The notes below the pieces were generated by a model. It worked only from the letters and a program-made list of their open reading frames with translations, did not search any database and was not told the origin of the DNA. From contig ML662449.1 of NCBI GenBank assembly GCA_007570785.1, positions 16,295,013 through 16,359,012 on the forward strand: a DNA stretch of 64,000 nt. Reading direction: 5' to 3'. The DNA is from Antilocapra americana (lineage: Eukaryota > Chordata > Mammalia > Artiodactyla > Antilocapridae). Positions within the stretch are counted from its first letter, which is position 1; every line of letters begins with the position of its first letter. Below are positions 1 to 13,052 of this stretch, piece by piece. The translations under genes and the position numbers were made by a program.

Positions 1-1092
1 AAGGTGTGACAGGAAATTCAGCTGAGATCTTTCTGCTCTTGATCTGGAATAGCCTTGATCATGTGCTGTACCTCTAGGCCAACAAGTTGAAGTTTCTGGG
101 CCGATTTTGTTTCACCTCAATGATCTGTATGGATAAACAGGGAAATACTAGTTTGGGGATGTAAAGTAGAATGTTTAATTAAGGACACTGATAACCTTAA
201 GGGGTTACAGGAACTTTTATTGTATTCTCCTCTTTTGACTTTAATATCACGTATAGACAAATAGCCAAGGAAGGCATGTAAAGTTTCTTAAGCTTAACAT
301 CTCATTTTCCTGGACACTGTTAGCTTCCAGTGATTCTTGTTTTTTGACTCATATATGTACTTTGTTCTGACATTTGTATATCATGACATTATATACAATG
401 GCTAAATTCTGTCCTGATGCTGGGGCCACATTCGACCTGGAAACAGCAATCTGCATTGTGCTCTATCAACTTCTCTGGGCATAATCTAATTTGCTAGTAT
501 TAAGACACTATGAATTGTAATTCAAATATACTAAGCCTTTAAGTAAAATTTCAGGCTTTACTTAAAATGTTTTAGTAAAACAATGTAAAATAAAATTTAC
601 ATTAGTATTAACAAATAGATGAAATATAGAGCCTAACTGTTACCAACTTCTATAACTATGGGTCTTGCTTAGAAAATCAATCCCTACTTTAAAAAATGAA
701 TTGGCTACAGTTTCCAAACAGCAGATGAGTAGGTTTGGATCTAATTTTCTGCTATTGCCAAGTTAAATCTCATGATGTCCTGATTTGCCTCTTCACTCTG
801 TCCTTCCATTGGGTCTTCAGATTCACCATACAAACTGCTTTTCTATTCATTTCTTTATCTTCCTCTATCTCATAATTTAGAATCCCGTTTGTTTTGCCTG
901 ATAATGCTCTCAACCTCAGAGAAAAGGTTGTGTATTTAACTTTATGTATACTTTAAGTCCGAGAAGTATCATCAGAATGTAATTCTCCAGGAAATATCAG
1001 TGATTGTTTTTAAAGAACTTACATGTTAGAAACAAACATTGATTCATTTCTACAGGATGTTTTGGAGTTAAGCATGAGGTATCTAACACAGT
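1..1092. other. AT-rich intergenic DNA, nothing identified
   Basis: There is no long open frame, no recognisable repeat and no RNA gene here. Stop codons are dense in all frames. This is background sequence left of the MaLR LTR. Confidence 0.6.
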
Positions 1093-1637
1093 TGTAGACT
1101 ATTAAAGATGGCTTCAAATTTACTGTCACTCCTTCCACTGAGAGGTGAGGTCTAATTCCCCTGGCCTTGAACATGGATTGATTTCAGAGACTTGATTGAC
1201 CAATGTAACTTGACTAGCATGTTATTCTGTGACTTCTGAGGCTGAATCATAAAAACATTTTGGGATCCTGCCCAGATTTCTGGGAACTCATGTTCATAGA
1301 GCCCTCAGCCATCATGTAAAAAGTCTAGCTACCCTCTTTCAGAGACCAAATGAGAGGCCTGAGACTATTTGGGGAAGTAAAGGGCCCAGCTATGCCCAGG
1401 GTTCAAGCCATCTCTGCTAGTGAAAGGCATCTCAGTGAAGCCATCTTGGCCATCCAGACAACAAGCTAAATACCACTGTGATTCTTGTCAATGTTGTGTT
1501 GGAGCTAAAAAATTCCACTGTAGAATTTCCCCATTAATTCAAAGTCACGCAATAATTAAGTATATTTGTGTGACTATTGCTTTGGGCCACTAACTTTTGA
1601 AGATTGCTGGGTATAGAGCAAAAGATCATTGAAAACA
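1093..1637 (+). mobile_element. Solo LTR, MaLR/MLT1-type
   Basis: The segment follows the MLT1-type mammalian LTR layout. It opens with TG, has a 'GAGAGGTG' block near 1,140, 'GTGACTTCTGAGGCT' at about 1,229 and 'GAAGCCATCTTGG' at about 1,438. It ends with the 'GGGCCACTAA' and '...ATAGAGCAAAAGATCATTG' 3' blocks. The 7-mer CACAGTT occurs at 1,087-1,093 and again at 1,636-1,642, as expected for a short target duplication overlapping the LTR ends. No internal region flanks it, so it is a solo LTR left by recombination or decay. It is non-coding and very old (many differences from the remembered consensus). Confidence 0.8.
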
Positions 1638-1642
1638 CAGTT

Positions 1643-4270
1643 AAACATCAAATTGGTCAGATAGATGGCCAGTGACAATGGCAAGATTCCTTTCAGAGCA
1701 CTTACTACCTATAACCAAGATGCAGGTTATATTTGGTATTAGATAATTCAAAATTTCTAAGTACTTCAGGAATGATATTGAAGTACTTCAGCTACTAGTT
1801 AAATAATTGAGTCATAAGGCATCTTGTATTAAGTTCATTCTATCTTATAATCATTATAAATTTCTTCAATAATCCTTTCTTGAAATAAGTAAGTCTGGAA
1901 GATTAGGAATGGGAACAACTATGTTTAGAATGAAAGTAACATAATTTAGAAACAACTTCTTTTCAAAATCTCCCTAAGGAACAAATATGGTATATGTATA
2001 TGTGTGTGTGTGCATGTGCACAATGTATATCTGCATTTATTTATTTATTGTCTTTGTTAGTAAGTTAAGGACAAAACACAGTCTCAGTCTTACTAGTCTG
2101 AGGTTATCTAGAAATGCAATTGTTCACATTTTTTCATTTTTAACTTTTATAACTGTGTCTGCCAGTTAAACAGATTCTACTGGCATAAACTGTGAGCCTC
2201 TGTTAAGAAATAGAAAAGATGACAGAACAGCAGTCAGTACCTAGGCAACATTCTCACATCCTGAGGAGATCACTGATGCTTCTATTTTGTTTAGTTTTGT
2301 TTTGAGCACATATATACCTACAGAAACATAAGACTACCATTGTATTCTACTGCTAAGAAGGACTTGATTTAATAGAACTTTCATGGAAATAGGAATGGGA
2401 AATAAAGAAAGGTTATTAATACTAAATGTTTTTTGTAAAATTCAAAATTAAATTGTAGATGAGGTTTATAGCAACTAATACTTTTCATTTCCCCATCTAT
2501 ATCTTACTCTCCCTGTTCCACCATTTTTACCACTTATACACTTGAAAATCACAAACCAACCAAACAATCTTGTTTTAAAATTGAGCACTGCAGCAGCACT
2601 GATTTTAGATGTTTCCCTTTAACTTTGTAAAATAAGAAAAGTAAATGAAATATGAAACTTTATATAATTTTACCTTAGCATTAAAAAAAATCTGATCATA
2701 ATTTCTGTAAAATTAGCAAATATCTCTAACATCCCAATGTCCCATGAAAATGTACTTAGTCCTTATTGTTATTAATTTATTTCAAAATCAATCTATTTAG
2801 CTTCTGAATATGAAAAATGTAGGAGCTTTTAAAACATGAACCATTAAAAAATTCAAATTTCACTGTAATAGAAGGAATATTTAAAAGCTACAAGTTGAAA
2901 TATAATAAAAGCAAGTTTACAGTTTCCAGTTCCTGGATGAAGCAGTTAGGTTCTAAAGCCAATAATAGGTATATCTCCATGAAAACATAAAATCATAAAA
3001 TATCCTTAGAAGGAGAATCTGAATGGTGGTCCTTAGTGCAATCTCTCCAAATTGTCATTGAAAACAGCTACGAAGATACTAGAAACATAAGAGAAACATT
3101 CAAAATAAAATACAACAAGCTCAACTAATCATCCAAATGACAGATTTAATAGCAAGACCTTGAAGAAATTCTATACTCACAATATGCTAATTAAGAAAAG
3201 TTATTCAATTACCATCTCATAAAACAGACCACTTACAAAATAAGAAGGATTATTTATATCTCCCACACTGCATATACATATATTGAAGATTTCAGGGATC
3301 CTGCTCCAACATTATCAAGGAAATTGAATTTCCATGACTTGTAAATATGGGCCAGAATTTGGTTTACTTGTGCCTATTCCATACCTAGCCTCCTTTATCG
3401 CTCTTACAATGTGTTCTCTTGATTTACAGAATAGCACTGCTTTCAAACCTATTGATATACAGGAACCAAAGTACTGTTTTGGAAGTTCTTTTGGGGGAAC
3501 AAACATAGTAAGGTACACAATTTTGATGATCATTTTTTTAAATTTTTGTATTAAAACAAAAATAAAACAGCTATGAAACAGTCAGGAAATGGAGATGAGA
3601 GAAGCTTTCATTTCTGGAGAATAGAAAATCTTCAGCAGAGACTATTTAATAAGTAGAAGATGACCTGTGGTTGTAATCATCAATTTGCTGCTTTGCAATG
3701 TAAGATCAAGAAAAAATGGAAGATTAAAGAAGCAAAGTAATAATTATAACAAATCAGAAGTCAGGGTGCTGGGAATAAAGATAGAAAGAAAAACTGTTCT
3801 GTGAAGATTCAGAAGAAAGGTATGTCTCAGAAAGTTATCTTCTAGAAGATGGCATGCACATTTCACAAGTGGAGGCAGTGAGACAATAGATAATGATTAG
3901 AGAACATTCCTTACACTAAAGAACAAATAATTTAAATGGAAATTTGATCTAAAAGAAATGAAGGCCACAAGTAAGTTTTTACTGAAGAAAATGATTGAAT
4001 AGAAGAGAAGAAATAAAAAATAATATACAAAATAAAAGGCTATTCTTGAAGAAATATTAATAATAAAGAAGAAACAAATAATAGAATAAACTCTCCAACA
4101 TGACAAACTTAGGTTTTTAGATTTAAAAAGTTTGAATGTTAGATATACTAACTTAAAAAATATCCACTTGTACATTGGTGGAATTTATGAACTCATATGA
4201 TAAAGAGAAATATATATAACCTATACAGAGAGAGGAGTTTATGTATAAAAGAAAAAAAATATTAGCATAG
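1643..4270. other. AT-rich intergenic DNA, nothing identified
   Basis: A short TG-rich stretch lies at about 1,998-2,012. The open frames at 1,987-2,169, 3,315-3,576 and 3,897-4,175 are under 95 codons, of low complexity and partly overlapping on opposite strands. They resemble no family I know. Confidence 0.5.
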
Positions 4271-4639
4271 GAATCAACTTCTCATCCACAATACTAAAAT
4301 CTAGATGTCACTGGAATTTACAGACTTCAGAAAAACAGCAGACTATATATTCTGAAAAAAATTTCCAGCTACTGAATTCCTAAACATGCTGGATAAAATA
4401 GTGCAGTCTCTCCACACAAATGCAAGCAAACAGGCTTGGGTATTAAGACAGTAAGGGAAAACCAGCCAGTGCAAACTTTTCATGTATTAAAAGCTGCCTA
4501 AAAGATAATTGCTGACAAAAATTCATGGGCCAACAATAATGTGGAAGGTAGAATTGACATTCTTGAAGACACTGCAGTGATTTCATTGTAGAATGGAGCT
4601 TGCTAGAAAAATATCTTCCTTCTTGCCAAATTGTGTTTC

Positions 4640-5030
4640 TTGATTATACATCTGACTGGAATAAAGGCAATTTCCCACAAGAATTTAAAACTCAGACTTG
4701 TCCAATGTATACTTAGGACTTGAATGTACATTATCTCTGAATTGAAGACCTCAAGCCCAGAAAATATTTTTAAATGTTCTCTAGTTAGCAGTCTCCCAGT
4801 CCACTAGATAGAAGCAATTGAAAAATCTCCCTGGAGGAATACAGCTTAAACTCAGACTCATCAGGTCACCCATAAGATCTCTGAAAAAATAATACACATG
4901 AAAACCTCAGAGAATAAACAAAAGTAAACCAAAAAATTAGACCTATGAGTATCGCAGATATAGATATTGTCAGAAAGGAATATGAATAGATCTATGTAAA
5001 AGTTAATAAAATGAAAGGGTACCAGACTAT
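4640..5030 (+). mobile_element. Possible old L1M/HAL1-type 5' fragment
   Basis: The run of short blocks around 4,900-5,020 (AGAATAAACAAA, then ATAGATATTGTCAGA, then GTAAAAGTTAATAAAATG) resembles the segment just upstream of ORF1 in old mammalian L1 elements. The match is diffuse and the left limit is unclear. It could be ordinary AT-rich DNA. Confidence 0.3.
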
Positions 5031-5284
5031 ATACAAATGATTAGGAACTATAAAAATGGCATTCGACTGTACAGTTCTTTTAAAAATGTATGCTTTGTAC
5101 CAAATCCAAAATGCCTGAGATATTGGAGGCCATTGCACTCCTTGCATCACTAATCTAGTATTTAACCTTTGAAAAGATTCAGTGATTATACAAAAGAGCA
5201 CCTCAGGGGTTACCAATATTCTACCTACTACCAGTGTTGGAGACCCTAACTGCAACCAGTCAATGCATAAATGTGAGTTTTAGG

Positions 5285-5790
5285 ATCAAATTTTTTAAAT
5301 TAAACTTTATCATTTAGAAAAGCTTTAAATTTACATAAAAATAAGATAGTACACAGAATATCCATATATACTGATATGCAATTTTCCCTGCTATTAACAT
5401 GGGATCATAAGCTTATTATAATGAATCAATGTTAATTATCATTATAATCTAAAATCCACAGCTTATTCAAATGTACTTTGTTTTGAGGTAGTGTTTCCGA
5501 ACCAGGAACCCATCCAGAATACCACATTATATTTCACTGTCCTGTCTCCTTTGGCTCTTCTCAGCTCTGACATTTTTTCAGACTACCAATTTTTCTTGCA
5601 CTGGTTTCTGTGTTTTATTTTATGAATATTGACTTTTACCTTGGATGGGGTGCAGAACCATCAGGTATATTACTATTGGATGTTTCTCAACTGAAATCCA
5701 TTTGATGTTCTCATAGTTAATTAGGTATGGGTTACAAGTTTTGAGGAGGACAATCACTATGGTAAAGTGCCATTTTCATCAAATTTTATT
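5285..5790 (-). mobile_element. Old L1M 3'-region fragment
   Basis: Recognised by ordered blocks typical of old mammalian L1 3' regions read in antisense: 'GATAGTACACAGAATATCC', 'CAGCTTATTCAAATGTAC', 'CCCATCCAGAATACCACAT', 'CTGTCTCCTTTGGCTCTTC' and 'GGTAAAGTGCCATTTTCATC'. The T-rich left end fits a poly-A tail on the minus strand. The copy is heavily mutated and has no coding capacity. Confidence 0.6.
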
Positions 5791-5929
5791 AAAATTTTTT
5801 AAAGGAAAATTTCTGCCCAGTTGCCTGAAACACACCCAACAAGTCCAAAGCGAGAAGCTCCAATGTGTATGCAAGCCTGATGCTACCGTAGTCTTTACCC
5901 ACCACATTTTATAAAGTGGTCTTTTATAT

Positions 5930-8290
5930 CATCCAGTCTCAAGTACATATTGCTTTGTCATACCCTACAATTTTTCTTTTCAAATAACTGAAATCATTCC
6001 TCAAATTTCATTTAACACATCTTACACATGATCACAAACATATATATCAGTCTCATTCCCTCTACCATCTAATCTCCACAGTTCCTTGTCCACTAAACAC
6101 TTGTGATCTATTACTTGTTCACCATCCTGACTCTGATCTACTTTCTCAGCTTAAACTCTGTGATCATCATAATCACTTTCTTGTAAATATCCTGTTTTCC
6201 CACCTGTAGATTGCTATCATCATGCTCACTTGATAAAATCATCCTGATTAAATATAATCCAGTCTACATCTCACCCACCCCAGAAACTAATTAGTGCTGT
6301 AGGGGAAAAAAAAGAAAAAACAAAAAACCCTGCATTGTAAATCCCACTTTAAACAATGACTGTTATCATAAAATGGTCTCCAAGCGGTGCACAAAATTTA
6401 CAATGCTTTACAAATGCTGTACAAACATTCCATTGTATTTTTCTAACCATATATTCCACCATTTCCCTAGATAACTATCACTTTTCTTATCTTGAAACCT
6501 ACAACAGGGATTCCTCCATGCTCACTCAGAGCTGATGAACTTTTCCTATTTCACTGAGAAAATTAAGCAATCAGAAGCAAACTTCCACAAACTCCCACAA
6601 CTTCATTTTCCAACCCTCTACCATCTGCACCCATAATATCTACCTTCCCACCTGTTACTATAGCGAACCATCTGTGCTCTATATGTAGCCAAAATCTCCA
6701 CTTGTATATAGATTTCATCCCCTCTCAGTTACTTAAGCAAGCGGTTACACAGATTCTTCTCTCTCTCTTGCTTTGTTAATTTTCCCTCTTTATCATTTCT
6801 TTCAAAATGGAAATATACTGTTAACTCTTCAATATTACATAAAAATAATATGCCATAATTTCCTGAATTTTTCTACCAGATGTATCCCACTTCTTCGCTC
6901 TATCTGCAGAACATCCCTTGAAAGAAATACATTTATTCATTGTATCTTTTTCTCTAATTTCTCTATACTAAATTCTCTCAAATCAGGCTTTTGTTTCCAC
7001 CATTCCTTGTTCATGTATAGGTCATCAATAACTTCATAATTGCTACATCAGTATAACATGGCTATTTTTGAGTACTATATTACTTGAAGCCTTGGACAGA
7101 GTTTATCTCTCTTTTCTTTCTACTCTTGATTTCTGATATACCACACTCACCTGGCTGTGTTCCTATCACACTGGTTTTTTCTTTGTGTGTTTGTGCTATT
7201 TTTTTTTCTTCATTGGAGTACAATTGTTTTACAGTGTGTTTTAGTTTCTGCTATAATCAACTTTTATTCATTGTCTTTTTATCTCTAAGTCCTTAACATT
7301 GAAGAACACTGTGATTCAGTGCTTGATTTTCTTCTCTGCTTTAACTACACTAACTCCCTTTGTGATGTCTTTAAAAACCTTCTAAACTCTAGTGACTCAC
7401 ACATTTAGGTTTATGGCTCAGATTTATTCTCTAAATCCAAATTCATATACACTGTTTCTTCAATATCTCCATTAGGTCTAGTAAATATCAACATTTCATA
7501 TATAAAGTGAACTTTTCTTTTTGTCTCTCAAACATATCCCATACATAAACCATCCTTCCGAGTTAATAACAGCTCTTAATCTAATTGCACAAGCTTAACA
7601 TTTCCTCATTTTTCTCTAACAAATCAAATATAATATTACAGGAAATCCTTGATTGTCTTCACAGTATATCTATATGACTGTTAGAAGTTTGTGATAAATG
7701 TAATGGTACTTTCCACCAATCATCATCTTTTAGGTAGTTTTTTGAAATAAACTTCTGTTTCCCTATTTCCAACATTGCCCTTGTCAGTATGTACCTGGAT
7801 GAACAGAGTGATCTTTTTAATGTACAATAATGTTTTCCTTTCCCTTAAAGCTACCTGATTGTTCTGCACCTCTCCCAAGGTAAAAGTCAATATTCATAAA
7901 ATAACACACAGAAATCAGTGCAACAAAAATTCTCTGTTTTCTGTTAATACTACTCCATCCCTCACACCCTTTGCCACTACCACAATTTATGCATTTCCTC
8001 AAACATGCTAAGCATCTTCTCATCATTATATGTTAGTGCCAAGTAATTCTCCTGTGTGGTACAATTTTGTTACAGTATCTTCATGGAAAATTTCTTTTTT
8101 GAATTCAAATGATTGCTAAAATTCTTTTTCAATGAGCTTACCTTAACTAACCTATTTAAAATGGCAATTTATGATCCCTAAGCTGATTGTCCATAAATTT
8201 ATTGTTTCTTAATATTTTGTGATTCAAACAAAACAGTTATCTGAAATTTGGTATGCTCTCAATAAATATTCATTTTATGAATGAAGATTG
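5930..8290 (+). mobile_element. Ancient L2-like (CR1/L2 clade) LINE, decayed
   Basis: Several separated blocks fit a plus-strand L2-type LINE. Around 6,960-7,030 'AAATCAGGCTTTTGTTTCCAC' is followed by 'TCATCAATAACTTC'. Around 7,130-7,175 is the 'GATATACCACACTCACCTGG' block of its reverse-transcriptase region. Around 7,340-7,450 lie the blocks that follow in the same order. The terminal block at about 8,250-8,285 reads 'GCTCTCAATAAATATTC', the usual L2 3' tail motif. All frames are closed by many stops and indels. A short minus-strand L1 tail is inserted at about 7,195-7,258. The order of blocks supports the call more than any single match; the family name is less certain than the LINE nature. 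Confidence 0.5.
7195..7258 (-). mobile_element. Short 5'-truncated L1 3' tail inside the L2-like LINE
   Basis: The T-rich run at 7,200-7,210 is followed by the antisense of a ruminant L1 terminus (CATTGGAGTACAATTG, then TTTTACAGTGTG, then TTTCTGCTATAATC). Only about 60 bp of element remain. It interrupts the older L2-like sequence. Confidence 0.6.
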
Positions 8291-8714
8291 AAAAATAGGG
8301 TGGAAACAATTATCTCAGTTAGATAAGAGCTGGAGTTCAATCTGAGGACTGATAAAGGACAAAACAAAATATTATAAATTATCAAGAAAAAATAGAACAA
8401 GAAGATAAAAATAATATGCATTAATATAATATATTTTATTGGTTACTAACTTAAAGTACAGATACTTTTATGATAAAGACATTGTTTTATTCATATTTTA
8501 CCAATGTTCTCTGTATTTGAGATAGGTATATCATTTTACAAATGCTTTTTCAGTATTTGTCATATTTTCTGAAACTTGAACTATCAGTGTTCATACATTT
8601 ATTCTCATGAAATCTATTAATGTGAATAATTCGAGTTCTTCCTATCTCTGGAATCTTTTGAAAATACTTTCCCTTTCTAACTTACTATATACATTAATAA
8701 TTATTCTTTACATC

Positions 8715-8832
8715 ACTTACTCTCTCCTTATCCAAAATTCAGGTACTATGAAGTGGGGTGACTTTGTACTTATTGTATCAGATGGTCATTAGTACATACT
8801 CAATAAAAATATACTGAGTAAATGAATTATTA
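8715..8832 (+). mobile_element. Possible L2 3' tail
   Basis: The stretch ends with 'CATACTCAATAAAAATATACTGAGTAAATGAA', matching the 'GCTCAATAAATATTTGTTGAATGAA' pattern that ends L2 elements. The upstream part is short and degraded, so the assignment is tentative. Confidence 0.4.
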
Positions 8833-9335
8833 TTATGATATCTATGATTGAACTATCCTTGAAATTCTAGGATACTTAATTCTTTGGATATATTACTTTA
8901 TTCAGTTATAGTTGCTCAATAAAATTTACTTAAATGTATTAGTATTTTAAAAAAATCCATATTTTTATAAATTATGGGGCTGTAGATTTTTTTATTGCAA
9001 GGTCATTATTATGTTTTCGTATCGAAGCTATTGGTATTACAAAGTAACTTGCAATGTTTTTTTCTATGCCCTGCTTCACTTTTGAGCTTGGAAAATTTTT
9101 TCTATGACTAAAACCCTTCCTTAGTGGTTTATACATTTAACTTAGAACATTGCATCACTAACATCCTAGTACTAATTTGCCAATGGCTTTGTAACATGAA
9201 ATCTAGACAAAGTTATTTTCATTGGTTTAAGATTAAGATCTGAATTTAATTTATCAAATATTATTTAAGTCAATTACATAACTTTAAGTTATATGATGTC
9301 AACAAACACTTTTTATGCAATCAAATAATAAGAAA
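8833..9335. other. AT-rich intergenic DNA, nothing identified
   Basis: Very AT-rich with no repeat I can name and no usable open frame. It abuts the start of the BovB 5' region. Confidence 0.5.
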
Positions 9336-9504
9336 GTGACCCCCACAAGAGACTGAGCCAGACCTGCCTGGGAGTGTTTGAGGGTATTCTGTTGAGACAT
9401 GAATCAGCAGTGGCCTGCTGTGGGGACAGGCGCTCTGACAGAAGCAGTCCTGGGAGGCATGGCATGTGGCATAAGTTCTCCTAAATGAGGTCACCATTAG
9501 CCCC
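9336..9504 (+). repeat. BovB 5' region, repeat unit copy 1
   Basis: This unit matches 9,764-9,930 in the same orientation at an offset of 428 bases. Shared blocks are CACAAGAG.CTGAGCCAGA.TGCCTG, CAGTGGCCTGC (copy 2 CAGTAGCCTGC) and CATTAGCCC (copy 2 TATTAGCCC). Confidence 0.75.
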
Positions 9505-9763
9505 ATCATGGAACCGACAGGTGGGTGATTCACAAACTGGAGAAAAATTATACCAAAGAAGTTCTAGCACTGTTGCAACAGTTCTAGGCCACACAATAGA
9601 CTTGATAACCTAGGCATCTGACAAAGGGACTGAGAATACCCTGAGAATCTCACTTTAAAGATCAGTGGGGTTGATTTTAGAACTTCCATCAAACTGGGGA
9701 AACAGAGTCTCTTAGAGGGCATAAACAAAACCTTGTGCACACAGTACCCAGGAAAAAGGAGCA

Positions 9764-9930
9764 GTGATCCCACAAGAGTCTGAGCCAGAATTGCCTGTGA
9801 GTATTTGGGATTCTCAGCAGAGCCATGGGTTGACAGTAGCCTGCCACAGGGTCAGGGGCACTGACAGCAGCAGTACTGTAAGGCACTGTTTGCTGGCACA
9901 AGTCCTTTTAGAAAAGGTTGCTATTAGCCC
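9764..9930 (+). repeat. BovB 5' region, repeat unit copy 2
   Basis: This is the second copy of the unit at 9,336-9,504. It is followed directly by the GGAGGGAGCACAGCCCCACC block that leads into the standard BovB 5' sequence. Confidence 0.75.
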
Positions 9931-12174
9931 ACTCTACTTTGGCCAAAGTAGAGGGAGGGAGCACAGCCCCACCCATAAGCTGAAAAATGAATTAAATATT
10001 TACTGAACATGGCCTTGCCCACCAGAGCAAGACCTAGTGTTCCCCACAGACAGTTCTTCCCTGCAAGAAGCTTCCACAAGCCTCTTATCCTCATCCATTA
10101 GAGGGCAGACAGAATGCAAATCACAAACAAATAAAACTAGCCAAAATGATCACATGGATCAAAACTGTGTGTAACTTAATAAAACTATTAACCATGCCAT
10201 ATAGAGCCAGCAAAGATAAATGGGTCATGGTGGAAAGTTATGACAAAACACCCAATGGACAAAGGGAATGGAAAAGTACTTCAGCATTCTTGCCTTGAAA
10301 ACCCCATGAGCAGTATGAACAGACAAAAGCATATGACACTGAAAGATGAATCCCTCAGGTCAGAACATGTCTAAATGATCCTGGAGAAGAGAAGAGAAAT
10401 GGCCCCACAAGAAATGAAGAAGTTGAGCCAAAGCAGAAATGACATACAGTTGTGGATATTTACAGTGTTGAAAGTAAAGTTTGATGCTGTAAAGAGCAAT
10501 GTTGCATAGGAACCTGGAATGCTAGGTCAGTAAAGCAAGGTAAATTGGAAGTGGAAAACAAGAGATGCCAAGAGTGAACATCAACATTTTAGGAACCAGT
10601 GACCTAAAATGGACTGGAATAGACAAATCTAATTCAGATGACCACTATATCTACTACTGTGGGCAAGAATCCCTTAGAAGAAACTGAGAAGCCCTCATTG
10701 TCAACAAGAGTTCAAAATGTAATAGTTGCCTGCAACCTCAAAAACAATAGAGCAATCTCTGTTTGTTTTCAAGGCAAACCATTCAATATCCCAGTAACCC
10801 AATCCTATGTCCCAACCACTAAAACCAAAGTTGAATGGTTCTGTGAAGACTGACAAGGTCTTCTAGAACTAACACCAAAAAGGATATCCTTTTCAGCATA
10901 GGGTACTGGACGGCAAAAGTGGAAGTCAAGAAATACCTGGAGTATTTCTACAAAATGAAGCAGGCCAAAGGCTAACAGAAATCTGCCAAGAGAAGACACT
11001 GCTCATAGCAAACACCTTCTTCCAGCAACAAAAGAGACAACTCTACACATGGACATCAACCAGATGGTCAATATTGAAATCAGATTGATTTTATTCTTCA
11101 CAACCAGAGATGGAGAAGCTCTATGCAGTCAGAAAAAAACAAGACTGGATGCAGATTTTGAACTCCTTATTGAAAAATTCAGACTTAAATTGAAGAAAGT
11201 AGGGGAAACCACTAGCCTCTTTAGGTATGACCTAAATCAAATCCCTTATGATTATCCACCAGAAGTGACAAATATATTCAAGGATTAGATATGATAGAGT
11301 GCCAGAAGAATATAGATGGAGGATCATATTATTGCACAAGAGGCAGTGATAAAGACCATCCTCAAGAAAAAGAAATGCAAAAAAGCAAAATGGTTGTCTG
11401 AAGAGGTTTTACAAATAGCTATGAAAAAGAGAGAAGCAAAAGGCAAAGGAAAGATGTACCCAATTGAATGCAGATTTCCAAAGAATAGCAAGGAGAGATA
11501 AGAAAACCTTCCTAGTGAACAATGCAACGAAACAGAGGAAAACAATAGAGATCACGTCAAGAAAATTAGATACCAAAGGAACATTTCATGCAAAGAGGGC
11601 ACAATAAATAATAGAGAATATATAGACCTAACAGACACAGAAAATATTAAGAAGAGTGGCAAGAATACACAGAAGAATTGTACAGAAATGTGTTAATGTC
11701 CTGGCTAACCATGATGGTATGATCATTTCACCTAGAGCCAGGCATCCTGGAGTGTGAAGTCAAGCAGGCCTTAGAGTGCATTAGTAGGAACAACACTAGT
11801 AGAGGCAATGGAATCCCAGATAAGATTCCATTTCAGATCCTAAATGATGATGCTGTAAAGGTGTTGCACTTAATATTCCATCAAATTTGGAAAAGTCAGC
11901 CATGGCCATGGGATTGGAAAAGGCCAGTTTTTGTTCTAATACCAAAGAAGGGCAGTCTCAAAGAATGTTCAGACTACCACACAATGCAGCCATTTCACAT
12001 GCTAGCAAGGTGATGGTCAAAATCTTTCCAGTTAGTCTTCAACAGTGTGTGATAGAGAACTTCCAGATGTATAAGCCAGATGAGAAGGCAGAGGAACTGG
12101 AGATCAAATTGCCAACATTTGTTGGATCATAGAAAAAGCAAAGAAATTCCATAAAAACATATATTTCTGCTTCA

Positions 12175-12932
12175 TTGACCATGCCAGAGCAATTGACTGT
12201 GTGGATAACAACAAACTGGAAAATTCTTAAAGAGATGGGAATCCCAGACCACCTATATGCACGTCAAGAAGAAACAGTTAGAACTGGACATGGAACAACA
12301 GACTGGTTCCAAATTGGGAAAGGAGTATATCAAGGGTGTATATTATTAACCAGATTATTTGACTTCTATGCAGAATACTTTATGCAAAATGAGGCTGGAT
12401 GAAGCTCAAGCTGGGATCAAGATTGCCAGGAGAAGTATAAAAAACCTCAGATATGCATGTAACTCTTATGACAGAAAGTGAAGAATAAATAAAGAGGTTC
12501 TTGATCAAGGTGAAAGAGGAGAGTGAGAAATCTGGCTTAAAACTCAACATTCAAAAAACTAAGATCATGACATCTGGTCCCATCACTTCATGGAAAATAG
12601 ATGGGAGAAAAATGGAAACAGTGACAGACTGTATTTCCTTGGGATCCAAAATCACTGTGGACAGTGACTGCAGCCATGAACTTAAAAGACACTTGCTCCT
12701 TGGAAGAAAATCTATGACAATTCTAGGCACTGTATTAAACAGCAGAGACATCAATTTACTGACAAATGTCCATCAAGTCAAAGCTATGATTTTTCCAGTA
12801 GTCATGTATGGATGTGAGAGTTGGACCATAAAGAAAGCTGAGCACCTAAAATTGATGCTTTCAAACCATGGTGCTGGAAAGGACTCTTGTGAGGTCCTTG
12901 GACAGCAAGGAGATAACACCAGTGAATCCTAA
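12175..12932 (+). pseudogene. BovB reverse transcriptase remnant
   Basis: Two frame pieces (12,175-12,402 and 12,501-12,932) cover the middle and end of the BovB RT. The first carries TVWITTNWKILKEMGIPDHL and the primer-grip-side block GVYQGCILLTRLF. The second carries KSGLKLNIQKTKIMTSGPI and PVVMYGCESWTIKKAEH. The YADD catalytic box should lie between them, where the frame is disrupted near 12,440-12,470. Function was target-primed reverse transcription of BovB RNA. This copy cannot encode it. Confidence 0.85.
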
Positions 12933-13052
12933 AGGAAATCAACCTTGACTATTCATTAAAAGGACTGATCCTGAAGCTGAAGCTCCGATACTTTGGCTAC
13001 CTGATGCAAAGAGCTGACTCATTGGTAAAGACCCTGATGCTGGAAATTTCAT

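Larger units (their letters stand above)
9336..13052 (+). mobile_element. BovB (RTE) LINE with duplicated 5' region, 3' end missing
   Basis: This is the longest plus-strand BovB copy. The non-coding 5' part (9,336 to about 10,470) is followed by recognisable endonuclease and reverse-transcriptase sequence. Endonuclease residues DDHYIYYCGQESLRRN lie near 10,640-10,685 and KVGETTSLFRYDLNQIPYD near 11,200-11,250. The RT block GVYQGCILL..FDFYAEYF is at about 12,325-12,380, and PVVMYGCESWTIKKAEH at about 12,795-12,845. Frames are broken by several stops and indels, so it is dead. The copy stops at about 13,052, just after the 'AAAGACCCTGATGCTGG' block, and lacks the last 200 or so bases of BovB, including the segment shared with Bov SINEs. 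That is odd, because reverse transcription starts at the 3' end. Confidence 0.9.
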
